From assembly GCF_011752625.1 (NCBI RefSeq), contig NZ_VWXD01000003.1, positions 248,001 to 312,000 of the forward strand: a stretch of 64,000 bases of DNA, read 5' to 3'. The stretch is from Candidatus Pantoea formicae. Lineage in GTDB: Bacteria > Pseudomonadota > Gammaproteobacteria > Enterobacterales > Enterobacteriaceae. Below are positions 41,733 through 49,853 of the stretch, piece by piece (within the stretch, counting starts at the first letter, position 1; the number at the start of each line of letters is the position of its first letter). The notes beneath the pieces are model-generated. The model was not told where the DNA came from. It saw nothing but the letters and a program-made list of their open reading frames with translations, and ran no database searches. The position numbers and the translations under genes were made by a program.

Positions 41733-42782
41733 TTAGTGACCCTCGTGACCAACCAATTTAGAGATACGGCCACGGAATACCCAGATCTGATACCAGTTAT
41801 ACATCAGCATCACCGGAACAAATCCGCCCATGGTCATCGTGAAGGTAATCATTGAAACCTGCGGACTCGCGCCATCCCAGATTGTCCACGTACCTGGAAC
41901 AATATAAGGGAACATGGTGATCAACATACCAAAGCCGAGAATCACGGCGGCGGCGTTGAACCACAGGACCGCAGCGAAATCTTTGTCCTTCAGCGTGTCA
42001 CGGCGAACCTGTTCAATACAGAACAGTGCCAGCAGACCGAACAGTCCCCAGATCCAGAAGTGTGGACCGAACCATTTCTCACGCGCCCAATCGAAGAGAA
42101 TCGCACTCCATACCCAGGTAATGACCACCGCGGCAATCGCCAGCCAGAAGATCACTGCCGTCCAACGCGCCGCATCCTGACGGATGGGTTCGGACTTTTC
42201 AAAACGCGCACGAACAAACAGCACACCAGCCAGCGTCATAGCGATACAAGAGGCCACACCTGTCCAGATAGAGAACGGCGAGACAAAGCTGAAAGCACCA
42301 CCGACGTAGTGAGGAACGCCCTGAGCGGGATGATCAAGACCGAAGCCCTGCAGGATCGCCCCGACGCTCATGCCACCAAAGAAGGTCACGGCCAGACTGG
42401 CTACACCAAAGATACCGTCAGAGAATTTCTGCCAGAAAGGTGACGCCAGGTGGCGGAACTCCAGCGCGACGGCACGGGACATGATGCCCCAAAGTACCAG
42501 CGCCATAGGCACCATCAGGTAGATGAAAGCTGACCCGTAAACAAACGGGAAGGTCCCAAACATAATGCCACCGGCAACGATCAGCCAGGTTTCATTGGCA
42601 TCCCAGGTTCCGGCCATTGCCGCCATAATCGCGCCACGCTCATCGTGGTCGCGAACAAACAGCGAGAAAATTCCCGCACCCAGATCGGCACCATCCAGCG
42701 CGATGTATAAAATGACGCTAACACCAAAGGCTAACCACCAAGCGATGATCAGGAAGTGCTGTGAAGAATTAAGCATGTCCAT
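41733..42782 (-). CDS. cydB: Cytochrome bd-type quinol oxidase subunit II
   Basis: 349 residues with about nine membrane helices. The N-terminal signature FLIIAWWLAFGVSVILYIALDGADLGAG and the loop WDANETWLIVAGGIMFG are hallmarks of CydB/AppB/CioB (each shown in part here). It pairs with subunit I to oxidise ubiquinol and reduce oxygen to water. It lies 17 bp after cydA and 5 bp before cydD. No cydX-like small subunit gene is seen between them. Confidence 0.92.
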   Translation of the reverse strand: MDMLNSSQHFLIIAWWLAFGVSVILYIALDGADLGAGIFSLFVRDHDERGAIMAAMAGTWDANETWLIVAGGIMFGTFPFVYGSAFIYLMVPMALVLWGIMSRAVALEFRHLASPFWQKFSDGIFGVASLAVTFFGGMSVGAILQGFGLDHPAQGVPHYVGGAFSFVSPFSIWTGVASCIAMTLAGVLFVRARFEKSEPIRQDAARWTAVIFWLAIAAVVITWVWSAILFDWAREKWFGPHFWIWGLFGLLALFCIEQVRRDTLKDKDFAAVLWFNAAAVILGFGMLITMFPYIVPGTWTIWDGASPQVSMITFTMTMGGFVPVMLMYNWYQIWVFRGRISKLVGHEGH

Positions 42783-42799
42783 GAATGTCTATTCTCTCA

Positions 42800-44242
42800 T
42801 TAAACCGGGCGGATATATTCAGGGTGATCGGCGTGACCGCTGGCAGGCATCTCAAGGTGCCCCAGATGTTCATGCCCTTCTCCCGGCAGTTTGCTGGTTA
42901 AGTCTGGGCCGTTACGCACAACCTTCGCCAAGAACCAGATCGTGCCTGCAACCACAGCCGTTTCGAAAATAGCGAAACCCACCAGCCAGAATATCGCTAA
43001 GCCCAGCGTCATCGCACTCATGCCATCTTCAGTACGCATCAGACCGTACACAATCCACGGCTGACGACCAATTTCACGCGTCCACCAGCCCGCAATCACA
43101 GCGATATACGGCAGCGCTACCATGAGCACGGCCAGCAGCAAGAACAGTTTGTTACGCGGAGCCAGTTCAACCGTCATACGGCGACGGGCCATCAACCACA
43201 GACCCCATACGGCAACCGCCAGGATAGCAGCAGCAGCACCTGACATGGCGCGGAAGGCGTAGAACGGTAACACCACCGGGGGTTGTTCATCTTTTGCGAA
43301 GCTGTTCAAGCCCTTGACCGGACCATTCCAGGTTTTGGTTTCAATCAGACTCAGACCGTGTGGAATGTCGATGGACCATGCCAGACCGGTCCCGTCCTTA
43401 TTGGGCCAGCCGAGGATATGCCAGGCACTGTTGACGTTGCCTTGTGCATCATAGGTATCATAGTGACCTTCCATTGCGGCCAGCGCGGCAGGCTTGTGCT
43501 CAAGGGTCTCTTCACCCAACACATCACCCATATAGATCTGTACCGCTGCAACCACTGCCAGTGCGACCAGCGCATACTTTAACGGGCGCAGGAACAGTTC
43601 AACATGGCGTTGCTTCAGCACGAACCAGGCACAGGTTGCTACCACGAAGCAGAGCGACAGCTCGAAACTGGCTAACAGCATATGAGGGAAAGCACTGCGT
43701 GCGTTCGGGTTAAACAGCGCGCCTAACCAGTCGGTAACAATAAAGATGCCATTGTGCAGCTCCACACCCGTTGGCGTTTGCATCCAGGAGTTAGCGACCA
43801 GAATCCACATCGCAGAGAGCGTAGAAGAGAGCGCAACGTTAAAGGTGGCAAACAGGTGCATACCACGGCTGATTTTGCCCCAACCAAAAATCATCAGACC
43901 GATGAAGCCAGCTTCATACATAAAGGCGGTGATGGTCTCATAGCCCAATACCTGACCAAAGAAGGGTCCGGCAGCCTGAGAGAAGCGGCCATAAAGGATA
44001 CCAAAGGCCATTTCCATGGTGACGCCCGTCGCCACACCTGCACCGAAGTTAACAATGAATAACTTTTCAAAAAAGCGACACAGGCGGTACCACTTCTCGT
44101 CCTGCTTCCTGACCCACATCAGTTCAGAAAAGAACAGAAGCGCAGCCAAACCGATGGTTAGCGGAGGAAAAATGATGTGGATGGATGAAATTAGCGCGAA
44201 ATCTATACGCGTGATCAGCGATGTAAGATCGTTACTTAACAT
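42800..44242 (-). CDS. cydA: Cytochrome bd-type quinol oxidase subunit I, short (CIO-like) form
   Basis: 480 residues, against about 520 for E. coli CydA and about 490 for Pseudomonas CioA. The N-terminal helix has the heme ligand His in ISSIHIIFPPLTIG, the next segments show NFGAGVATGVTMEM and YEAGFIGLMIFGW, and a second heme region contains FPHMLLASFELS. The quinol-site motif GRQPWIVYGLMRT is intact. The short quinol loop and the segment around SNSWMQTP-type (here ANSWMQTP) resemble cyanide-insensitive oxidases. The gene heads the cydABDC operon. Cyanide resistance itself is an inference. Confidence 0.92.
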   Translation of the reverse strand: MLSNDLTSLITRIDFALISSIHIIFPPLTIGLAALLFFSELMWVRKQDEKWYRLCRFFEKLFIVNFGAGVATGVTMEMAFGILYGRFSQAAGPFFGQVLGYETITAFMYEAGFIGLMIFGWGKISRGMHLFATFNVALSSTLSAMWILVANSWMQTPTGVELHNGIFIVTDWLGALFNPNARSAFPHMLLASFELSLCFVVATCAWFVLKQRHVELFLRPLKYALVALAVVAAVQIYMGDVLGEETLEHKPAALAAMEGHYDTYDAQGNVNSAWHILGWPNKDGTGLAWSIDIPHGLSLIETKTWNGPVKGLNSFAKDEQPPVVLPFYAFRAMSGAAAAILAVAVWGLWLMARRRMTVELAPRNKLFLLLAVLMVALPYIAVIAGWWTREIGRQPWIVYGLMRTEDGMSAMTLGLAIFWLVGFAIFETAVVAGTIWFLAKVVRNGPDLTSKLPGEGHEHLGHLEMPASGHADHPEYIRPV

Positions 44243-45149
44243 GACTATCTTCTTTTATATGAGTGACCGTGTTAGTTAGCGGCAACAAAGCGCCTTTTCG
44301 CTTGTCATGCGAGTGATATGAGAAAAGCTCAGACATGATAAGTAGAAACAGGTGCTGCACTGTCGTCTCCCTCTTAACTGCGAGCAACAACCAACAGTCT
44401 ATTTTCCAGGCAGGTGTTGAATGGAAACAGAGTATTTACCGCGGATTTCATTTTTAAGGAAAACAGAAAAAACAACCAAGATTGTTAACTGAAGACCCGT
44501 CACCACGAGGTGGTGAAATAAGATCCAGACAGTGCTCGCAATAAGAAAATCTATGTAAATTATTCTATATTTTGCGCTAGCGCAAAGACACTGCGAATAA
44601 AGGGTCAAGTTGTAACAAAAAGAAAATGACACTTTAACCCTATGAATGCTTGTCGTGTTTCATTAATGTTAAATTGCGACAACAAGGATAAGATTATCCA
44701 TTAAAACACATCAAAAACAACACCTTAATTGATACGATGGGAGTGTTTTAGTCTTAGGCGAAATATAAAAACTCACTGGATAATGATGGTGGTGTTAATT
44801 AATTATTATTTAGCAGTGTTACAATTACAGTAGACAGTCAGCCAACATACAATACACATTAATTTAACAATGGATGACAAGTCGCTTCCAATAACACGTA
44901 TTGCGTCTTATTTTAACACTCAAATAACAACCCATCGTTATTGTAGAATTGACTCATGCTCTGAATAAAGGTGTTATTAAATAAACCATAACGCAACATA
45001 ATGCTGTTAGTATGCGCACAATGATTAAATTAATAAGCATTTATTTAACATTTGTTGGGCTGTGCAAAGCCCTTTCACCTGCGGATGAACGGCGCTATTC
45101 AATTTCTCCATAGTTATCAGTGAAAAAAATCACAGCACCGTGCCAGTGG
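44243..45149. promoter_or_regulatory. Long AT-rich divergent region with a perfect 16-bp palindrome
   Basis: This 907-bp stretch lies between cydA and the amidohydrolase and holds no convincing gene. A perfect palindrome TTTGCGCTAGCGCAAA sits at 44571-44586, about 330 bp upstream of cydA. A possible sigma-70 promoter facing the amidohydrolase has TTGACT at 44949-44954, a 17-bp spacer and TGTTAT at 44972-44977. I see no FNR or ArcA site that I would call with confidence. Confidence 0.45.
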
Positions 45150-45181
45150 CTCCTTTAGGGTGGATATCCCCCTACAAGGAG
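45150..45181 (+). promoter_or_regulatory. Leader hairpin covering the SD of the amidohydrolase gene
   Basis: CTCCTTTAGGG (45150-45160) pairs with CCCTA-C-AAGGAG (45170-45181) as an 11-bp stem with one bulged C and a 9-nt loop. The 3' arm contains the whole SD (AAGGAG) 10 nt before the ATG at 45192. Such a fold would hide the ribosome site until melted or displaced. Confidence 0.55.
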
Positions 45182-45191
45182 AACATCAGTT

Positions 45192-46550
45192 ATGAGCTTT
45201 TTATCGGCAGGCAATCGCCGCGACTTTCTCAAGTTAACCGCTGCTGGCACGTTGCTTGGCAGTGGTTTCGCGAGCCGTGTTTCTGCGGCAGAAAGCTGTG
45301 CGCCAGAAAACCTTAGCCAAGTTAATGTCAGTCACTATCTGCTGCGTAATGTCCGCCTCGAAGAAGGATTCATACGTAAACAGGATGTGATTACCGCAAC
45401 CCGTACGGGTTTATATGACATTGAGATCGATGGCGCGAGTATTGCGGGCATCCACTCCCCAGGATTTAGCTCCCCGCTTCCCGCATGGGATGCCGCTGGG
45501 CATATCCTGCTTCCTGCCACTCGTGATATGCATATCCATCTCGACAAAACCTTCTATGGTGAGGGTTGGCGCGCCCCGCTGCCGAGAAAAAGCGTTATCG
45601 ACATGATCCACCAGGAAGAACAGATTCTGCCTGAGCTGGTTCCGACCTCAGAAGGGCGTGCTGAAAAGCTCATTGGCCTGCTGCAATCTAAAGGCAGCAC
45701 GGAAGCCCGTAGCCACTGCAATATTGATCCGATCAGTCAGCTCCAAGGGCTGGCTCATCTGCAGCAAGCTATTGCTCATCATCGCCAGGATTTCAGCGCA
45801 AAAGTTGTCGCCTTCCCTCAACATGGCCTCTTGCGTGCGCATGTCGAGGGAATGATGCGTGAAGCAATGAAAATGGGGGCGAACTACGTTGGCGGTTTGG
45901 ATCCCACCAACGTCGATGGCGCGATGGAGAAGTCACTCGACACGATGTTCAGCATCGCTCTCGATTTCGCCGCCCCGATTGATATTCACCTGCATGAAAC
46001 GGAGCCACACGGCGTCGCGGCAATACGTTATATGTTGAAGACCGTGCGCGATAACCCACAACTTAAAGGTAAGGTGACGATTAGCCATGCGTTCGCATTA
46101 GGAACGCTGTCAGGAAAAGAACTGGATGCGATGATCGAGGAACTGAAAGAGCAACAGTTCAGCATTGCCACCACCGTGCCTATCGGGCGCGTGATTATGC
46201 CACTACCGCAACTGCGTGCCGCCGGTATTCCTGTGTGGTCAGGCACCGATACCATTGCCGATCACTGGCAGCCATTTGGCAGTGGCAGCATGCTGGAGAA
46301 AGCGAATGTCTATTCCCAGCTCTATCGCGGACCGGATGAGTACTCATTGAGTCGCGCACTCGGCATTGCCACCAATGAAATCTTGCCGCTGAACAGCCAA
46401 GGCGAACAGCAGTGGCCAAAAACGCAGGATCCCGCAACCATGATGCTGGTCGCAGCGAGTTGCTCAGCAGAAGCGGTGGCCCATGTCGCACCAGTGATGG
46501 CTACATTCCATCAGGGCAAACAGGTCTTTGGGGCGTTAGCGAAAATATAA
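45192..46550 (+). CDS. Tat-exported amidohydrolase (cytosine-deaminase-like)
   Basis: 452 residues. A twin-arginine signal begins GNRRDFLKLTAAGTLLGSG, with likely cleavage after RVSA near residue 32, so the protein is probably exported folded to the periplasm. The mature part is a metal-dependent TIM-barrel amidohydrolase: first metal motif TRDMHIHLDKTFYG, then IDIHLHETEPHG, ISHAFALG and the active-site Asp in WSGTDTIADHW. These match the cytosine deaminase/CodA-like group. A periplasmic member is unusual. The SD AAGGAG is embedded in a leader hairpin. The substrate is unknown. Confidence 0.88.
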   Translation: MSFLSAGNRRDFLKLTAAGTLLGSGFASRVSAAESCAPENLSQVNVSHYLLRNVRLEEGFIRKQDVITATRTGLYDIEIDGASIAGIHSPGFSSPLPAWDAAGHILLPATRDMHIHLDKTFYGEGWRAPLPRKSVIDMIHQEEQILPELVPTSEGRAEKLIGLLQSKGSTEARSHCNIDPISQLQGLAHLQQAIAHHRQDFSAKVVAFPQHGLLRAHVEGMMREAMKMGANYVGGLDPTNVDGAMEKSLDTMFSIALDFAAPIDIHLHETEPHGVAAIRYMLKTVRDNPQLKGKVTISHAFALGTLSGKELDAMIEELKEQQFSIATTVPIGRVIMPLPQLRAAGIPVWSGTDTIADHWQPFGSGSMLEKANVYSQLYRGPDEYSLSRALGIATNEILPLNSQGEQQWPKTQDPATMMLVAASCSAEAVAHVAPVMATFHQGKQVFGALAKI

Positions 46551-46587
46551 TCGAAGGGAAAGGTTAAATCTATTTTATGGGATTTTA

Positions 46588-46612
46588 TTGTCGCGCAGAG
46601 ACTGCGCGACAA
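46588..46612. terminator. Perfect hairpin between convergent genes
   Basis: TTGTCGCGCAG (46588-46598) and CTGCGCGACAA (46602-46612) form an 11-bp stem with a 3-nt loop between the amidohydrolase and the convergent osmB-like gene. U-runs on either side are poor, but its place suggests a shared terminator. Confidence 0.55.
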
Positions 46613-46621
46613 TATAAAGTA

Positions 46622-46831
46622 TTAGCGGCTTACTTCGTGACCAATTAAACCACCAATCGCCGCGCCACCCAGTGTACCGAATGTGCTGCCACCGGTTAAT
46701 ACTGCGCCGCCGACGGCACCGACACCCGCGCCAATTGCAGTGTTACGTCCGCGATGTGACATACCGCAGGCGGTAACAGATAAACAAACTAATGCGACAA
46801 TAGCGAAACTGCAGCTGCGTTTTAAAAGCAT
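46622..46831 (-). CDS. osmB: OsmB-like glycine-zipper lipoprotein
   Basis: 69 residues. The lipoprotein signal ends at the lipobox LSVTAC, with Cys23 to be lipidated. The mature part is a glycine-zipper domain, NTAIGAGVGAVGGAVLTGGS followed by FGTLGGAAIGGLIGHE, closely like E. coli OsmB, an osmotic-stress lipoprotein. Start: ATG at 46831 has GAGGA upstream; an ATG at 46843 adds four residues before the signal. It probably sits in the outer membrane. Confidence 0.85.
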   Translation of the reverse strand: MLLKRSCSFAIVALVCLSVTACGMSHRGRNTAIGAGVGAVGGAVLTGGSTFGTLGGAAIGGLIGHEVSR

Positions 46832-47063
46832 CGAAATCCTCATTACCATTAATTAATGGAATGCAATTGTTTTAATTTGATTGTTGTTAAGACACCAAAT
46901 CATTGGCGACTTGCACTGCTCGTCGGCGCTAATTTATGGCGAAATTGATGACGGCGTAAGGTAAAAATTCCTATTTTACGGCGGCACTGGCGAAGCGGTG
47001 AAAACCCCTGCATTCCGCGGCATCCCCCCATTGCCACTGTCGAATCTTCCGGCAATTGTTCAC

Positions 47064-47096
47064 TTGACGCACAACCTACCAACTAGTAGATTAACT
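47064..47096 (+). promoter_or_regulatory. Sigma-70 promoter with overlapping TetR-type operator, copy 1
   Basis: -35 TTGACG (47064-47069), 17-bp spacer, -10 TAGATT (47087-47092). A 21-bp site at 47076-47096, with core ACTAGTAGATT, overlaps the -10. It matches the site at 49755-49775 (other strand) in 19 of 21 positions. It drives the gene at 47137. The rest of the gap 46832-47136 shows nothing else. Confidence 0.75.
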
Positions 47097-47136
47097 AGGG
47101 TTCAGTAAGCCGGGGAAATTCCTGACAGGAGGCGGT

Positions 47137-47346
47137 GTGAATGTGATTAAGTTTCCTAATTCACAACAGCAAGAAGTTGAGCACAGCCAACTTACCTATG
47201 AGATTAAAAACATCGCGGTACGTGACTTTGCGTTAAAGATTGCCACACAGCTGCGCAATGATGATGAGTTAAATAGCCGTGCGCCTTATTTGGTCGATAA
47301 AGTCATCATGTTGCTGATAAAAGAGTCGCGCGGCGTCGAGTCGTAA
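47137..47346 (+). CDS. Small conserved-looking protein of unknown function (69 residues)
   Basis: 69 residues, acidic/basic mix, mostly helical: MNVIKFPNSQQQEVEHSQL, then IAVRDFALKIATQLRNDDEL, then YLVDKVIMLLIKESRG. No signal peptide and no known domain. The GTG start has a strong CAGGAGG SD 5 nt upstream, and the gene has its own promoter and terminator, so it is very likely real. Its promoter carries the same operator as the peroxidase operon, so the TetR regulator at 47381 probably controls it. It could be a small regulator or partner of that oxidative system. Confidence 0.75.
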   Translation: MNVIKFPNSQQQEVEHSQLTYEIKNIAVRDFALKIATQLRNDDELNSRAPYLVDKVIMLLIKESRGVES

Positions 47347-47348
47347 AA

Positions 47349-47375
47349 TAAAAAAGCCGCAGCGCGGCTTTTTTT
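47349..47375. terminator. Bidirectional intrinsic terminator
   Basis: AAAAAAGCCGC pairs with GCGGCTTTTTT around AGC (47350-47374). The A-run on one side and T-run on the other make it work for the plus-strand small gene and for the minus-strand TetR gene. Confidence 0.9.
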
Positions 47376-47380
47376 ATTGC

Positions 47381-47971
47381 TCAGTTTTTCTGTTGCAGCC
47401 TGTTTATGACCGGTGCAACGATGTGTAAAAACAGATCGGGTTTATTAAACGCACGTGCGGCAATCATTGCCCCATGCACTGTGGCCATGACTGATTTCGC
47501 CTCGGTTTCCGCCTCTTCACGCAGGACAAACACTCCGCTCTGCTCACCTTTATGTAGCACGCTTGTGAGCCAGTCGGCTAACTCGGTGAAATGCCCAGTC
47601 ACTTCAGCGGCCACCTCGTCGGGCAATGTCGGTAACTCAACGGCCAGCATCACGCAAATACAAAAAGGCGAGGTGTTATGGCGGATGCAGTCAGCCCAAA
47701 AGTTGATATAACCATCGAGTTCGCTCAGCGGGTCATTGCTGAAATGCTGGCTGGTCGCCGCCATCCCTGCCCGCGCCTCTTGCCGATATTCTGCCACCAC
47801 CGCCTGAACTAAATCGGCTTTTGCCGGAAAATGGTGATGAATACTCGCTTTACGTATCTGCACCCGTTCAGCTAAATCCGCGTAACTGAAACTTTTATAC
47901 CCACCAGAGGTGAGCAGAGTTCTGGTGTGGTTAATGATTTCAGTGGCTTTCGGTGAACGTTCAACGGTCAT
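47381..47971 (-). CDS. TetR-family transcriptional repressor of the peroxidase operon
   Basis: 196 residues. N-terminal TetR HTH (about 10-55): IINHTRTLLTSGGYKSFSYA and RVQIRKASIHHHFPAKADLV. The C-terminal ligand domain is of the general TetR_C type. The start at 47971 has a GGAG SD 6 nt upstream. It lies 77 bp downstream of the cytochrome b561 gene, so it is the third gene of the peroxidase-b561-tetR operon, an autoregulated arrangement. The two 21-bp sites at 47076 and 49755 are its likely operators. Ligand unknown; an oxidant or electrophile would fit the target genes. Confidence 0.88.
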   Translation of the reverse strand: MTVERSPKATEIINHTRTLLTSGGYKSFSYADLAERVQIRKASIHHHFPAKADLVQAVVAEYRQEARAGMAATSQHFSNDPLSELDGYINFWADCIRHNTSPFCICVMLAVELPTLPDEVAAEVTGHFTELADWLTSVLHKGEQSGVFVLREEAETEAKSVMATVHGAMIAARAFNKPDLFLHIVAPVINRLQQKN

Positions 47972-48048
47972 GCAAGGCTCCGGCAGCAAAATGAAATGGC
48001 TGCAAATCAGTAAATTGGCACTGAACCTACTGACCTGCAGCCGGGTTG

Positions 48049-48600
48049 TCAAGGCGCTTCAGGACGCTTGCCCCGTCCAGCCATACTGCTAAAAACGCCG
48101 TCCCGTAAGATCAATCCGTGGAACAGTGCAGCAGTCAGATGGAGCATCACCGTGATGAACAGCGCCAACGCCAGCCAGGTGTGTAACGGGCGTAGCACGG
48201 CGAAGGCATCATTACTGACAGGGGCAATCGGCGGCAGCACAATACTGCCGCCTAAACTCACCGGGTAGCCCGCGGCTGAGAGCATCGCCCAGCCAACTAA
48301 AGGTTGGGCCAACATCATGAAATACAGCGCCCAGTGCGAAAGATGCGCGATCCCTTTCTGCCAGGCTGGCAGCGACGCGGGAAGCGCAGGTTTCACTGTG
48401 GTAAATCGCAACCACAATCGCACCACCACCAGCAGCAGAATCATCACCCCCAGCGGTTTGTGGATTGAAACCAGCAGGCTATGCAGTGACGAGACGCTCG
48501 CCACCATACCGACGCCTATAAACAGCATGGCCATAATAGCTGCCGCCATCGTCCAGTGAATAATGCGCAACGCAGGATGGAAATAGTCAGCGTGTTTCAT
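48049..48600 (-). CDS. Cytochrome b561-type diheme membrane protein
   Basis: 183 residues with four membrane helices and conserved His residues for two b hemes: LRIIHWTMA in helix 1, SIHKPLG in helix 2, LRPLHTWLALALF and MLHLTAALFHGL in the last pair. Family members move electrons from quinol to periplasmic partners. The start overlaps the stop of the peroxidase gene by one base, so the two proteins are made together; it may supply electrons to the peroxidase. Confidence 0.9.
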   Translation of the reverse strand: MKHADYFHPALRIIHWTMAAAIMAMLFIGVGMVASVSSLHSLLVSIHKPLGVMILLLVVVRLWLRFTTVKPALPASLPAWQKGIAHLSHWALYFMMLAQPLVGWAMLSAAGYPVSLGGSIVLPPIAPVSNDAFAVLRPLHTWLALALFITVMLHLTAALFHGLILRDGVFSSMAGRGKRPEAP

Positions 48601-49643
48601 CAGTGTGCTCCTGCCTGTTCACGGGTGCGTGCATTGTAGGATTTGGCATAGGCCGAGGAACGGGCATTGAGGATGGGGTCATCAGAGGCCGTAATGCCGT
48701 CGGGCAGAATCAATGGATCGTAGTTGATATCGTTGCAGGCTCCCTGCTGCTGGGGCGTGGTTTGATTGATGGTTAAGGTACCGGCATTAATGACCTGGCG
48801 TTCTGCTGGCCAGGCCACTGACGCGTCATCACTCTTATCTTGCGCATTTGCCACAGTAATCATCAGATCCCACATCAATGGGCCTTTTGCGAGGCGTTGT
48901 TGCAGATCGTCCTGCAGGAAGTTGCTGTCATTTTTATCACTGGCATTGATGGGTTGGTAAGCCTGATGCGGCACCATACTCCAACGCACAACGTGGCTGC
49001 CCCCCGCTTTATCGACAAATTTAAACGCGTTAAGACTGTTGAAGCGATCGCTTGCCCAACTGGAGGACGGGATATATTGCTGTGCCCAACCGAAGAAGGG
49101 TTTGATTTCAGGATGCTTCTGCACAAAAGCCTGGATTTTTGCCGGATCGGGCTTACCCGTTTTGGCATCCGGTAGCGTGGCGATTTGCAGGTCATAGAAA
49201 CCTTCTACGCTGTTGACTGGGAAGAAAGGCATGGCATTCATCCCGGTACGCCACTGCTGACCATCCTTTTGATAAAACGCCAATGCCATACTGCGTACCG
49301 GCACCGTATAGTCCGGCGCGTTGGGGTTTCCACCCGCAATGGCAAAACGCCCGACTACCGGGGTTTCACCTGGCGCAAACAGACCGGCGCGGGATAGCGT
49401 GCTGGCATTCCCATTGGCAGTAAAGCTGCCGTTAATGCAGACCCCTTTGGCGTGATTACGCCGATAGCCAGGATGCTCACCGCCGGATTTCTGCAATACA
49501 GTAATGAGTTTGTTTGATGTCAATCTCTCAGGGGTAAGCCAACCCCCCGTCCAGAGAAAAAGCATAATCAGTAAGAGTGGAATGCCAGCAATAACGATCA
49601 GGCGCGTTATTTTTTGGCCAGCTGACAGAGAAGGCTTGGTCAT
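48600..49643 (-). CDS. Catalase-family peroxidase (SrpA-like), membrane-anchored
   Basis: About 347 residues. An N-terminal hydrophobic helix (RLIVIAGIPLLLIMLFLWTGG) is probably an anchor or signal (slightly interrupted here), placing the enzyme in the periplasm. The catalase-like core has the distal His in RRNHAKGVCINGSF and the proximal heme region ILNARSSAYAKSY, where Tyr ligates heme. This short SrpA-type group is peroxidatic rather than strongly catalatic. Start: ATG at 49643 (MTKPSLSAG) or 49658; neither SD is strong. It is the first gene of an operon with b561 and tetR. Confidence 0.88.
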   Translation of the reverse strand: MTKPSLSAGQKITRLIVIAGIPLLLIMLFLWTGGWLTPERLTSNKLITVLQKSGGEHPGYRRNHAKGVCINGSFTANGNASTLSRAGLFAPGETPVVGRFAIAGGNPNAPDYTVPVRSMALAFYQKDGQQWRTGMNAMPFFPVNSVEGFYDLQIATLPDAKTGKPDPAKIQAFVQKHPEIKPFFGWAQQYIPSSSWASDRFNSLNAFKFVDKAGGSHVVRWSMVPHQAYQPINASDKNDSNFLQDDLQQRLAKGPLMWDLMITVANAQDKSDDASVAWPAERQVINAGTLTINQTTPQQQGACNDINYDPLILPDGITASDDPILNARSSAYAKSYNARTREQAGAH

Positions 49644-49754
49644 GGTTTCGCTCAACATTGCAAAGTAAGAAGACAAGGCACTCACCCAATCAGCAGAGGC
49701 CCTGCGTGGTGATAAACGTAACCGTCATAACGGACGGTTTTTAGGTTTCAATCA

Positions 49755-49788
49755 AGTCAATCTACTAGTAGGTAGACAGTGCTGTCAA
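49755..49788 (-). promoter_or_regulatory. Sigma-70 promoter with overlapping TetR-type operator, copy 2
   Basis: On the minus strand: -35 TTGACA (49788-49783), 18-bp spacer, -10 TAGATT (49764-49759). The 21-bp operator (49775-49755), core CTACTAGTAG, overlaps the -10 and matches the copy at 47076-47096 in 19 of 21 positions. It drives the peroxidase-b561-tetR operon. Confidence 0.8.
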
Positions 49789-49853
49789 ATGAATTACATT
49801 TTAATACGCCGGTGTTGATGCTGTCTGAAGGCTACGCCCTTGGTTGGGGAGCG

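Noticed and set aside
44399..44632. 77-codon hydrophobic minus-strand frame upstream of cydA
   Set aside because: GTG start with poor SD in AT-rich DNA; it contains the 16-bp palindrome, and AT-rich DNA often gives hydrophobic frames by chance.
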